Source: Georgenia sp.
GTDB taxonomy: Bacteria > Actinomycetota > Actinomycetes > Actinomycetales > Actinomycetaceae
NCBI GenBank assembly: GCA_027322565.1
Contig: DAHVRG010000068.1
Location: forward strand, 1 to 8,664
Reading direction: 5' to 3'
DNA length: 8,664 nt
Shown: positions 1 to 6,782 of the stretch, piece after piece
Numbering within the stretch: the first letter of the stretch is position 1
How the letters are laid out: each line of letters opens with the position of its first letter
Translations under genes and position numbers: made by a program
The notes under the pieces: model-generated
The model's database searches: none
Told to the model about the DNA's origin: nothing
What the model saw: the letters and a program-made list of their open reading frames with translations, nothing else

Positions 1-43
1 GGCTGTCGGGAGGTGGGCTGTCGGCGGTGGGTGGGGTGGCGGG
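1..43. repeat. G-tract-rich, imperfect direct repeat at the left edge
   Basis: GGCTGTCGG occurs at 1-9 and again at 16-24, followed by a run of G-tracts (29-31, 33-36, 41-43). On the minus strand this encodes the proline-rich end of the visible helicase fragment (PPPHPPP). It may be a short coding minisatellite continuing beyond the window. The G-tracts give a weak G-quadruplex candidate on the plus strand, which is the template strand of the helicase gene. Confidence 0.35.
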
Positions 44-1206
44 ATGTGGCGCAGGCTGCGGAAGGTCGTCACGGCGACCCCGCCCTCGCGCTGCCACGCC
101 GCCAGGGCCCCCTCGCGTCCCGGGCCGTGTACGCGGTGGACGGCCAGGCGGCTGTGGACGGCCACCTCCCGGCACCAGTTCACGACGACGCTCGCGGGGC
201 ACACGACGAGGAACGCGGGTTCGCCCTGGGCCGCGAGGTGGGCCATGGCCGCGATCGCCTGCACCGTCTTGCCCAGCCCCATCTCGTCCCCGATGAGGAC
301 GCGGCCCTGGTTGAGCGCGAAGCGGGCCCCGAAGGCCTGGTAGCCGCGCAGCCGGGCCCGCAGCAGCGAGGTGTCGAGCGGGAAGGACTCGATCCGCTCG
401 ACGAGCCGCGCCGGCAGCGCTCCGTGCCCCAGCACGTTGACGCCGGGGACGAGCTCCTCCAGGAGCGCGTAGTAGGTGGCGGCGTCGCGCTCGACGTCCT
501 CCCAGACGGTGAGCGGGCCGGGAGGGTCGGCGGCCAGGTGGGCGGTGAGCCGCTCGACGGCGGCCGCCAGCCCCGTCGTCGCGAGCCACGGCTCCCAGCG
601 GGCGAGCGCGGCGAGGGCCGCCCCGGCCCGTGCCCGGGTACGCCCGGTGCGCAGCACCAGACCGAGCCGGTGCCGGGCGGGGCGGGCGCGCTCCGCCTGC
701 ACCGCCACCGCCGAGGAGAAGTCCACGAGGTCCTGCCGCTGCGGCGCGAGCAGCCGGTCGAGCCGCTGCACGCGGTGGAGGAGACCGGCGAGCGGGAGGC
801 CGAGCGGCCCGTCGCCGCGCGGGTCGATGCGCACCGGGAAGCTCGCCCGCAGCGTGTCGGCGAGGCGGGCGGCGGCGGCGACCGCGGCCCGCGCGGTGTG
901 CGGCCCGACGCCCGGGAGCGACTCGAGCCGGTCCGGTCCGGCGTCGAGCACGTCCCGCACGGTGCGCACGCCGGCGTCGGCCAGCGCCTGGAGCCGGAGG
1001 TTGCGCTCGGTGGTGTCGCGCAGCCGCTCGACCTCGATCCCGGCGAGCTCGGTGCGCAGCCGGTCGTCCCGGTAGGCCTCGACGAGGTCGACGACGCCGC
1101 GGCGCAGCCGTGCATCCTCCGCGAGGACGCGGGCGGCTGCGCGCGCCAGGCCCAGGCGCTCGGCGATGAGGGCGCGGGCCTCGGCACCCGGCCGCGGTGG
1201 GGGCAC
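1..1206 (-). CDS. SNF2-family DEAD/DEAH-type helicase with HhH element, N-terminal part (cut by left edge)
   Basis: Reading leftward from a GTG at 1206-1204, 402 codons stay open to the window edge. SNF2-family proteins are ATP-driven translocases that act on DNA or nucleoprotein. Visible in order: an alpha-helical N-terminal region; a helix-hairpin-helix-like DNA-binding element around residues 94-109 (LESLPGVGPHTARAAV); a helical linker; LRGYQ at 286-290; Walker A GDEMGLGKT at 306-314; and motif Ia VCPASVVVNW at 335-344, followed by VTTF at 379-382. The DEAH box and C-terminal RecA lobe lie outside the window. The GTG was chosen because it sits 4 nt after the DUF3097 stop with a GGAG about 8 nt upstream, and no ATG start fits the N-terminus in this frame. 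It is probably co-transcribed with DUF3097. The last visible residues (389-395, PPPHPPP) are proline-rich and unlike the family. The helicase call is secure; the substrate is unknown. Confidence 0.88.
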   Translation of the reverse strand, partial: MPPPRPGAEARALIAERLGLARAAARVLAEDARLRRGVVDLVEAYRDDRLRTELAGIEVERLRDTTERNLRLQALADAGVRTVRDVLDAGPDRLESLPGVGPHTARAAVAAAARLADTLRASFPVRIDPRGDGPLGLPLAGLLHRVQRLDRLLAPQRQDLVDFSSAVAVQAERARPARHRLGLVLRTGRTRARAGAALAALARWEPWLATTGLAAAVERLTAHLAADPPGPLTVWEDVERDAATYYALLEELVPGVNVLGHGALPARLVERIESFPLDTSLLRARLRGYQAFGARFALNQGRVLIGDEMGLGKTVQAIAAMAHLAAQGEPAFLVVCPASVVVNWCREVAVHSRLAVHRVHGPGREGALAAWQREGGVAVTTFRSLRHIPPPHPPPTAHLPTA

Positions 1207-1210
1207 CGGC

Positions 1211-2104
1211 CTACTCCGGGACCTCGGTGACGAAGTCGATGAGCTCCTCCATCCGCCCGAGCAGCGCGGGGGAGAGGTCCTTGTAGCTGCGCACCGTGCC
1301 GAGGATTCGCTTCCACCCCCGGGCGACGTCACCCTGGTCCGCATGCGGCCAGCCGAGGGCCGCGAGTGTGCCGACCTTGATGTCGGTGCCCCGGGGGACC
1401 TCCGGCCAGGCGCGCAGCCCGACGCGCTCGGGCCGGACGGCCTGCCACACGTCGACGTACGGGTGGCCCAGGACCTTGACGTGCCCGGCCGCCGGGCCGA
1501 GGGAGCGCAGCACGTCCTGCACGATCCTGGTCTCCTTGGACCCCGCGACGAGGTGGTCGACGAGCACTCCGGCGCGCCGGGTCGGCCCCGGGTGGAAGTC
1601 GGCGAGCACGGCACCGAGGTTGTCCACGCCCTCGAGGAGCTCGACGACGACGCCCTCGACCCGCAGGTCGTCGCCCCACACCCGCTCGACGAGCTCGGCG
1701 TCGTGCCGGCCCTCGACCCAGATCCGCGACGCCCGCGCCACCCGGGCCCGGCTGGTGTCCACCGCGATCGAGCCCGACGCCGTGAGCCGCCGCCCGCCGG
1801 CCGTCACCGGTCCCCGGGGCGCAGCCCTGCGGGCCGGGGCCACGAGCCGCACGGGCTGCCCGTCCACCCAGAAGCCGGCACCGAGCGGGAACGTGCGGGT
1901 GCGTCCGCGGCGGTCCTCCAGCACGACGACGTGCATCCCACCGGACTTCTCCACGGCCGTGACCGCGCCCACCCAGCCCGACTCGACGTCCTCGACGACG
2001 AGGCCGGGCTCGGCCGGCTGGTCGCGCGCGGTGCGCCGGTGGGCGTAGCCTCCTGTGCGGTGCGGGTCGGAGGAGAGCACGTCGGAGCCGTAGCGATCGA
2101 TCAC
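1211..2104 (-). CDS. DUF3097 family protein with TOPRIM-like signature
   Basis: This is a 297-residue protein recognised as the actinobacterial DUF3097 family, whose function is not established. The N-terminus has the family's RYGSDVL motif (residues 4-10). Residues about 34-90 look like a small beta-barrel rich in V, G and charged residues. Residues 129-190 resemble a TOPRIM fold: WVEGRHD at 129-135 with the acidic residue E131, a hydrophobic strand VVVELLEG at 152-159, and GVLVDHLVAGSK at 179-190 with D183. In a canonical TOPRIM DxD the second Asp would be residue 185, which is Leu here. A role on DNA or RNA would fit this fold, and the helicase 4 nt downstream, but that is inference. The start is GTG at 2104-2102. 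No good ribosome binding site is visible; instead a -10-like TAGTCT lies 6 nt upstream, suggesting a leaderless message. It is divergent from hrcA. Confidence 0.85.
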   Translation of the reverse strand: MIDRYGSDVLSSDPHRTGGYAHRRTARDQPAEPGLVVEDVESGWVGAVTAVEKSGGMHVVVLEDRRGRTRTFPLGAGFWVDGQPVRLVAPARRAAPRGPVTAGGRRLTASGSIAVDTSRARVARASRIWVEGRHDAELVERVWGDDLRVEGVVVELLEGVDNLGAVLADFHPGPTRRAGVLVDHLVAGSKETRIVQDVLRSLGPAAGHVKVLGHPYVDVWQAVRPERVGLRAWPEVPRGTDIKVGTLAALGWPHADQGDVARGWKRILGTVRSYKDLSPALLGRMEELIDFVTEVPE

Positions 2105-2138
2105 CCCGGCAGACTAGGCGCGCGGTGGCTGAGGTCAC
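2105..2138 (-). promoter_or_regulatory. Probable leaderless promoter of the DUF3097 gene
   Basis: On the minus strand, a -10-like TAGTCT (plus-strand positions 2116 to 2111) lies exactly 6 nt before the GTG start. A -35-like GTGACC (2138 to 2133) lies 16 nt further upstream. This geometry puts transcription initiation on the start codon itself, a common arrangement in Actinobacteria, and agrees with the lack of a Shine-Dalgarno sequence. Predicted from pattern only. Confidence 0.5.
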
Positions 2139-2167
2139 GGGACACCCCGTGGTGTGGCGCGTAGAAT
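2139..2167 (+). promoter_or_regulatory. hrcA promoter (-35/-10)
   Basis: GGGACA at 2139-2144 (4/6 to TTGACA) and TAGAAT at 2162-2167 (5/6 to TATAAT) are separated by 17 bp, a sigma-70/HrdB-type layout. The start of transcription would fall near 2174, inside the CIRCE operator, so bound HrcA would block RNA polymerase. This leaves a leader of about 70 nt before the hrcA GTG. The -35 abuts the -35 of the opposing DUF3097 promoter. Confidence 0.65.
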
Positions 2168-2193
2168 TAGCACTCCCGGTCGGTGAGTGCAAG
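2167..2193 (+). promoter_or_regulatory. CIRCE operator (HrcA binding site)
   Basis: TTAGCACTC at 2167-2175, a 9-nt spacer, then GAGTGCAAG at 2185-2193. The CIRCE consensus is TTAGCACTC-N9-GAGTGCTAA: the left half is perfect and the right half matches at 7 of 9 positions. It overlaps the last base of the -10 and the predicted start point, and lies 49 bp before hrcA. This indicates autoregulation of hrcA-dnaJ by HrcA, with release on heat shock as in other bacteria. Confidence 0.93.
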
Positions 2194-2230
2194 CACCGGC
2201 CGTCACCGTGCCACGCCGAGTGGAGTCGGG

Positions 2231-2236
2231 AGGAGG
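2231..2236 (+). promoter_or_regulatory. Ribosome binding site of hrcA
   Basis: A perfect AGGAGG lies 6 nt before the GTG at 2243. It settles the start of hrcA at this GTG. Confidence 0.85.
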
Positions 2237-2242
2237 TAGGTC

Positions 2243-3268
2243 GTGAACCACAACCGTCAACTCGAGGTCCTGCGCGCGATCGTCGAGGACTACGTCCAGA
2301 CCCGCGAGCCGGTCGGCTCCAAGGCGCTGGTCGAGCGTCACTCGCTGGGGGTCTCGCCGGCCACCATCCGCAACGACATGGCTCTCCTGGAGGAGAGCGG
2401 GTACATCCACCAGCCCCACACCTCCGCGGGGCGGGTGCCCACCGACAAGGGCTACCGCCTCTTCGTCGACCAGATCTCCACGCTCAAGCCGCTCTCACCC
2501 GCCGAGCGCCGAGCCATCCAGCACCTCCTCGACGGCGCCGTCGACCTCGACGACGTCGTCGAGCGTACGGTGCGGCTCCTCGCCCATCTCACCCACCAGG
2601 TGGCCGTCGTCCAGTACCCCTCGCTGCGCAACTCCGCGCTGCGGCACGTCGAGCTCGTCCCGCTCTCCGAGCGCCGCCTGCTCGTCGTCATCATCACCGA
2701 CTCCGGGCGGGTCGAGCAGCGCGCCCTCGAGGTCCCCTCACCGCTCGACGCCGGCGTCGTCGCCGAGCTGCGGGCACGGATCAACGCCGGCAGCATCGGG
2801 CGCCGGGTCGCCGACATCGGCACCGCCCTGGAGGACACCGCCAACCGGTTCGCCCCCGAGCACCGGCCGATGGTCCACAGCGTCGTCGAGGTCCTCACCG
2901 AGACCCTGCGGATGGACGCCGAGGAGCGGATCGTCATGGCCGGGACGGCGAACCTCGCCCGCTCCGACGTCGACTTCTCCCGGACCATCGGGCCGGTCCT
3001 CGAGGCCCTGGAGGAGCAGGTCGTGCTGCTCCAGCTGCTCGAGGAGATGGCGGCGGAGGACGCCGCGGTCGCCGTGAGCATCGGTGAGGAGAACCGGCAC
3101 GAGAACCTGTCGGAGGCATCGATCGTGGCGACCGCCTACGGTGGGGGCAGTGGCGGCGACGCGGTGGCCCACCTCGGCGTGCTCGGTCCCACCCGGATGG
3201 ACTACCCCTCGACGATGTCCTCCGTGCGGGCGGTGGCCCGCTACCTTTCCCGGATCCTGGGCGGCTGA
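2243..3268 (+). CDS. hrcA: Heat-inducible transcription repressor HrcA
   Basis: HrcA is the repressor that binds CIRCE operators and controls class I heat-shock genes, usually including groES/groEL; its DNA binding is helped by GroEL. The 341-residue length is normal for the family. The N-terminal winged helix spans about residues 1-75, with the recognition region [19 protein letters not shown] at 37-55 and the conserved [14 protein letters not shown] at 59-72. The rest is the GAF-like and dimerisation part, ending in the conserved segments [20 protein letters not shown] (280-299) and [19 protein letters not shown] (310-328). The start is GTG with AGGAGG 6 nt upstream. A CIRCE site overlaps its own promoter, so it is autoregulated. 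dnaJ follows after 40 nt with no visible terminator, so the two are likely co-transcribed. Nothing in the protein looks unusual. Confidence 0.97.
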   Translation: MNHNRQLEVLRAIVEDYVQTREPVGSKALVERHSLGVSPATIRNDMALLEESGYIHQPHTSAGRVPTDKGYRLFVDQISTLKPLSPAERRAIQHLLDGAVDLDDVVERTVRLLAHLTHQVAVVQYPSLRNSALRHVELVPLSERRLLVVIITDSGRVEQRALEVPSPLDAGVVAELRARINAGSIGRRVADIGTALEDTANRFAPEHRPMVHSVVEVLTETLRMDAEERIVMAGTANLARSDVDFSRTIGPVLEALEEQVVLLQLLEEMAAEDAAVAVSIGEENRHENLSEASIVATAYGGGSGGDAVAHLGVLGPTRMDYPSTMSSVRAVARYLSRILGG

Positions 3269-3308
3269 CGCCCCCTGACGCACCACCCGAACCACAGGAA
3301 GTGACCTG

Positions 3309-4427
3309 GTGAACGACTACTACGAGATCCTCGGCGTGCCGCGCACCGCGACGCAGGAGGAGATCAAGCGCGCGTACCGCAAGCTGGCGCGCAAGCTCCA
3401 CCCGGACGTCGCCGGGCCGGAGGCCGAGGAGCAGTTCAAGGAGGTGGGGCGCGCCTACGAGGTGCTCTCCAACCCCGAGAAGCGCCAGATGTACGACCTG
3501 GGTGGGGAGTCGGCGCTCGGCGGCAACGGGGGCACGGGGGCCGGGTTCGGGTTCTCCGACATCTTCGAGACGTTCTTCGGGGCCGCGACCGGTGCGACCC
3601 GCGGGCCGGCGCCGCGCGGGCGCCGTGGCCAGGACGCCCTCATCCGGCTCGAGATCGACCTGCGCGACGCCGTCTTCGGGGTCGAGGAGGAGATCCAGGT
3701 CGAGACCGCGGTGCTGTGCGGGACGTGCAACGGCACGTGCACGCGGCCCGGCACCAGCGTCCAGACGTGCGCCGTCTGCGGTGGCCGTGGCTCGGTCCAG
3801 CGCGTGGCCCGCTCGTTCCTCGGCAACGTCATGACGACCTCGCCGTGCTCCGCGTGCGGCGGCCACGGCACGACGATCCCCGACCCGTGCCCCGAGTGCT
3901 CCGGCCAGGGCCGGGTCCGCACCCGCCGGTCCATCCCGGTCTCCGTCCCGGCGGGGGTGGACACCGGCAACCGGATCAAGCTCACCGGCAGCGGTGAGGT
4001 GGGCCCCGGTGGCGGCCCGCCCGGCGACCTGTACGTCGAGCTGCGGGTCCGGCCCCACCCCGTCTTCGCCCGGCGCGGGGACGACCTCTACGCCCGCGTC
4101 GAGGTGCCGATGACGGCTGCCGCGCTCGGCACCGTCCTCCACCTCGACACGTTCGACGGGCCGCAGGAGATCGACATCGCCCCCGGCACCCAGCCGGAGG
4201 AGGTCATCACCCTGCCCGGCCTGGGCGTCGGTCGCCTCAACGGCCACGGCCGCGGCGACCTCAAGGTCGAGGTGGACGTCGAGGTCCCGACGGCGCTCGA
4301 CGACCGGCAGCGGGAGCTGCTCGCCGAGCTCGCCGCGCTGCGCGGCGAGGAGCATGCCGAGCCGCGGCTCGCACCGGCCGCGAACGGTGTCTTCTCCCGG
4401 CTGCGGGACAAGTTCGCCGGGCGCTGA
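3309..4427 (+). CDS. dnaJ: Molecular chaperone DnaJ (DnaJ2 type, hrcA-linked)
   Basis: DnaJ is the Hsp40 co-chaperone that delivers unfolded clients to DnaK and stimulates its ATPase. In order: J domain at 1-65 with HPD at 31-33; a short Gly/Phe-rich linker at about 66-92; a zinc-binding cysteine-rich domain at 137-201; and C-terminal substrate-binding domains to 330. Cysteine motifs start at C137, C154, C180 and C194. The last three are regular CxxCxGxG, but the first reads CGTCNGTC, with C144 where Gly is usual. The eight zinc ligands are all present. The length (372) and position directly after hrcA mark the DnaJ2 paralogue of Actinobacteria, distinct from the copy next to dnaK-grpE. It starts at GTG with AGGAA 9 nt upstream (3296-3300). 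It is likely controlled through the CIRCE site before hrcA. Confidence 0.96.
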   Translation: MNDYYEILGVPRTATQEEIKRAYRKLARKLHPDVAGPEAEEQFKEVGRAYEVLSNPEKRQMYDLGGESALGGNGGTGAGFGFSDIFETFFGAATGATRGPAPRGRRGQDALIRLEIDLRDAVFGVEEEIQVETAVLCGTCNGTCTRPGTSVQTCAVCGGRGSVQRVARSFLGNVMTTSPCSACGGHGTTIPDPCPECSGQGRVRTRRSIPVSVPAGVDTGNRIKLTGSGEVGPGGGPPGDLYVELRVRPHPVFARRGDDLYARVEVPMTAAALGTVLHLDTFDGPQEIDIAPGTQPEEVITLPGLGVGRLNGHGRGDLKVEVDVEVPTALDDRQRELLAELAALRGEEHAEPRLAPAANGVFSRLRDKFAGR

Positions 4428-5188
4428 TGAGTGCCCCCGTCTTCCTCGGCGACCCCGAGGAGCTCGCCGACGCCCGCCCCGGCACCACCCTGACGGTGCG
4501 CGGCCGGGAAGGGCGGCACGCAGTCGCCGTGCGCCGGCTGCGGCCCGGGGAGACGGTCGACGTCGTCGACGGGGACGGCACCCGCGCACGCGGCGCCGTC
4601 GTCACGGCCGCCGGTGACGAGCTCACCGTCCAGGTCGAGGACGTCACCCGGGAGCCGGAGCCGCGCGTGCGGCTCACCCTCGTCCAGGCGCTGGCCAAGG
4701 GCAGCCGGGACGAGGACGCCGTCGAGGCGGCGACCGAGGTCGGCATCGACGCCGTCGTGCCCTGGCAGAGCGAGCGGTGCGTGTCGGTGTGGGCCGGCCC
4801 CAAGGCCGCGCGGGGCCGGGACCGGTGGCGCGCCGTCGCCCTGGCTGCCGCCAAGCAGTCGAGGCGGGCGCGGGTCCCGCACGTCGCCGACCTCGTCCAG
4901 GGCCGTGCCCTGCTGCCGCTCGTGGAGGAGGTCATCGCCGCGGGCGGCTCCGTCCTCGTCCTCCACGAGGAGGCCACCGCGCCGCTCGCCACGGCGGCGC
5001 TGCCGGCCGGGGAGGGGGAGGTCCTCCTCGTCGTCGGGCCCGAGGGCGGTCTGAGCGAGCAGGAGGTCAGCGAGCTCGCCGAGCGGGGCGCCGCCGTCGT
5101 CCGGCTCGGCCCGCACGTCCTGCGTACGTCGACCGCCGGGCCGGTCGCGGCGGCGCTGCTGGCCCAGCGCCTGGGCCGCTGGGGCTGA
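4427..5188 (+). CDS. rsmE: 16S rRNA (uracil-1498-N3)-methyltransferase RsmE
   Basis: RsmE uses S-adenosylmethionine to methylate N3 of U1498 in 16S rRNA of the 30S subunit. The 253-residue protein has an N-terminal PUA-like RNA-binding part (about 1-75) with GREGRHAVAVRRLRPGE at 26-42. The SPOUT methyltransferase domain that follows has LVQALAKGSRDEDAVEAATE at 85-104, GPEGGLS at 204-210 and LGPHVLRTSTAG at 227-238, which form the trefoil-knot cofactor site. The ATG at 4427 shares its A with the dnaJ TGA (TGATG), so translation is probably coupled; only a weak ribosome binding site is seen. In the LRTxTA motif the usual Glu is Ser, which I recall as common in actinobacterial members. Its place directly after dnaJ links rRNA modification to the heat-shock operon. 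Confidence 0.95.
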   Translation: MSAPVFLGDPEELADARPGTTLTVRGREGRHAVAVRRLRPGETVDVVDGDGTRARGAVVTAAGDELTVQVEDVTREPEPRVRLTLVQALAKGSRDEDAVEAATEVGIDAVVPWQSERCVSVWAGPKAARGRDRWRAVALAAAKQSRRARVPHVADLVQGRALLPLVEEVIAAGGSVLVLHEEATAPLATAALPAGEGEVLLVVGPEGGLSEQEVSELAERGAAVVRLGPHVLRTSTAGPVAAALLAQRLGRWG

Positions 5189-5226
5189 GGCGGCCCGATT
5201 CAGGAAGATCGGCCGCCCGGCGGCCG
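5189..5226 (+). terminator. Hairpin-forming repeats after rsmE (possible terminator or attenuator)
   Basis: Starting at the base after the rsmE stop, GGCGGCC (5189-5195) can pair with GGCCGCC (5211-5217). The stem is extended by GAT/ATC past one bulged C, with an 8-nt loop. The same GGCCGCC can instead pair with a second GGCGGCC (5219-5225), giving a tight CGGCCG-CCCGG-CGGCCG hairpin. The two structures exclude each other. No T-run follows, so intrinsic termination is uncertain, although actinobacterial terminators often lack one. Confidence 0.4.
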
Positions 5227-5227
5227 T

Positions 5228-5233
5228 TACACT
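5228..5233 (+). promoter_or_regulatory. Possible internal promoter for phoH (-10 only)
   Basis: TACACT in a GTTACACTCC context fits an actinobacterial -10 (TAnnnT). Transcription would begin near 5240, about 37 nt before the proposed phoH GTG. No convincing -35 is seen 16-18 nt upstream, where the palindromic repeats lie. It could give the phoH-ybeY-corC-era genes expression independent of CIRCE control. Confidence 0.3.
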
Positions 5234-5276
5234 CCCCGTACGCCTGTCTTCGACACCGGGAGGAACTCGGGCCTGC

Positions 5277-6332
5277 GTGCCCTCGCCCATGCCACACAGC
5301 GACGACGCGTCCCAGCAGGACGCGATGCTCCATCACCAGATCACGGTTCCCGACGACGTCCCGATGGTCGCCCTCCTCGGACGGCGTGACGAGGTCCTGC
5401 GGGCGATCGAGGCGGGTTTCTCCGACGTCGACATCCACGTGCGCGGCAACGTCGTGACCTTTGCCGGCCCGGCCGGCGACGTCGCGCTCGCCGAGCGGCT
5501 CGTCGACGAGCTCGCACAGGTCGCCCGCAGCGGCGAGGCCCTCACCGCCGACGCCGTCGGACGTGCCATCAGGATGCTCACCACCCCGACCGCCGAGCGC
5601 CCCGCCGACGTCCTCACCTTCGACATCCTCTCCGCCCGCGGCCGCACCATCCGGCCCAAGACGCTGGGGCAGAAGACGTACGTCGACGCGATCGACGCCC
5701 ACACGATCACCTTCGGCGTCGGGCCGGCCGGCACCGGCAAGACCTACCTGGCGATGGCCAAGGCGGTGCACGCCCTGCAGTCCAAGCGGGTCAACCGGAT
5801 CGTCCTCACCCGGCCCGCCGTCGAGGCCGGGGAGCGGCTCGGGTACCTCCCGGGCACGCTCAACGAGAAGATCGACCCGTACCTGCGGCCGCTGTACGAC
5901 GCGCTCCACGACATGCTCGAGCCGGAGTCGATCCCCAAGCTCATGGCCGCCGGGACCATCGAGGTCGCGCCGCTCGCCTACATGCGCGGACGCACCCTGA
6001 ACGACGCCTTCATCATCCTCGACGAGGCGCAGAACACCTCGCCCGAGCAGATGAAGATGTTCCTCACCCGGCTCGGCTTCAACTCCAAGGTCGTCGTCAC
6101 CGGCGACGTCACCCAGGTGGACCTGCCCAGCGGGACGAGCTCCGGCCTGCGCGTCGTGGAGGAGATCCTCGTCGGGATCGAGGACGTCGCGTTCTGCCGG
6201 CTCACCTCGGCCGACGTCGTCCGGCACCGCCTCGTCTCGGAGATCATCGACGCCTACGAGCGCTGGGACGCCGGGCCCACCGGCAACCGGGCCGAGCGCC
6301 GGGCGGCGCAGCGGCGCGGAGGGCGGTCATGA
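5277..6332 (+). CDS. phoH: PhoH-family ATPase
   Basis: PhoH-like proteins are cytoplasmic ATPases related to the helicase core and linked to RNA metabolism; their exact role is unsettled. Residues about 22-105 hold the N-terminal KH-like region, with IHVRGN at 53-58. The ATPase domain has Walker A GPAGTGKT at 149-156, the family's [16 protein letters not shown] at 178-193, Walker [10 protein letters not shown] at 245-253 and [12 protein letters not shown] at 273-284. The 351-residue length is normal. The start is uncertain. The GTG at 5277 has GGAGG at 5259-5263, but the 13-nt gap is long; an ATG at 5289 is further away still, and homology begins only near residue 22. The stop overlaps the ybeY start (ATGA), and PhoH with YbeY is a conserved pair. 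The tail is Arg-rich (338-350). Confidence 0.93.
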   Translation: MPSPMPHSDDASQQDAMLHHQITVPDDVPMVALLGRRDEVLRAIEAGFSDVDIHVRGNVVTFAGPAGDVALAERLVDELAQVARSGEALTADAVGRAIRMLTTPTAERPADVLTFDILSARGRTIRPKTLGQKTYVDAIDAHTITFGVGPAGTGKTYLAMAKAVHALQSKRVNRIVLTRPAVEAGERLGYLPGTLNEKIDPYLRPLYDALHDMLEPESIPKLMAAGTIEVAPLAYMRGRTLNDAFIILDEAQNTSPEQMKMFLTRLGFNSKVVVTGDVTQVDLPSGTSSGLRVVEEILVGIEDVAFCRLTSADVVRHRLVSEIIDAYERWDAGPTGNRAERRAAQRRGGRS

Positions 6333-6781
6333 GCATCGAGGTCGCCAACGAGTCCGGGCACGAGGTCGCCGAGGAGGAGTTCGCGGCGCTGGCCCGGTAC
6401 GTCCTCGAGCAGCTGCACGTCCATCCGCAGGCCGAGCTGTCGATCCTCTTCGTGACGACCGACGTCATGAGCGAGCTCCACGAGAGGTGGATGGACGAAC
6501 CCGGCCCCACCGACGTCCTGTCCTTCCCGATGGACGAGCTGCGCCCCGGCGTCCCGGGGGAGACACCCGTCGAGGGCATGCTCGGCGACGTCGTCCTCTG
6601 CCCGGAGGTCGCGGCCGGCCAGGCGAAGGCCGCCGGCCACAGCACCGCCGAGGAGCTGCTGCTCCTCACGACGCACGGCATCCTCCACCTGCTCGGCTTC
6701 GACCACGCCGAGCCGGAGGAGGAGAAGGAGATGTTCGCGCTCCAGCGCAAGCTCCTCCTCACCTTCCTCGCCGAGCGCTGA
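6329..6781 (+). CDS. ybeY: Endoribonuclease YbeY, rRNA maturation factor
   Basis: YbeY is a zinc-dependent single-strand endoribonuclease involved in 16S rRNA 3'-end maturation and ribosome quality control. The 150-residue protein has the signature [11 protein letters not shown] at 116-126, whose three histidines (116, 120, 126) bind the metal. The conserved [10 protein letters not shown] is at 61-70, and [11 protein letters not shown] at 85-95. Length is usual for the family. The ATG overlaps the phoH stop by 4 nt (ATGA) and is preceded by GGAGGG at 6318-6323, 5 nt away, so the start is firm. The neighbours phoH upstream and era downstream match the usual functional linkage; YbeY is reported to cooperate with Era in some bacteria. 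Confidence 0.97.
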   Translation: MSIEVANESGHEVAEEEFAALARYVLEQLHVHPQAELSILFVTTDVMSELHERWMDEPGPTDVLSFPMDELRPGVPGETPVEGMLGDVVLCPEVAAGQAKAAGHSTAEELLLLTTHGILHLLGFDHAEPEEEKEMFALQRKLLLTFLAER

Positions 6782-6782
6782 C

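Noticed and set aside
13..1230. Long open frame on the plus strand (405 codons) and another minus-strand frame at 180-1316
   Set aside because: Both are out-of-frame readings of the SNF2 gene; their translations are Arg/Pro/Gly-rich with no family motifs, whereas the frame starting at GTG 1206 has clear helicase motifs.
2105..2242. HAIR element (HspR site, CTTGAGT-N7-ACTCAAG) near the heat-shock genes
   Set aside because: No such inverted repeat is visible; only CIRCE is present.
3269..3308. Terminator or promoter between hrcA and dnaJ
   Set aside because: The 40-nt gap shows only a ribosome binding site (AGGAA) and no stem-loop or -10/-35 pair, so read-through is more likely.
2934..4589. 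551-codon open frame antisense to hrcA, dnaJ and rsmE
   Set aside because: GC-rich DNA leaves antisense frames open by chance; the translation is low in complexity and the plus-strand genes are certain.
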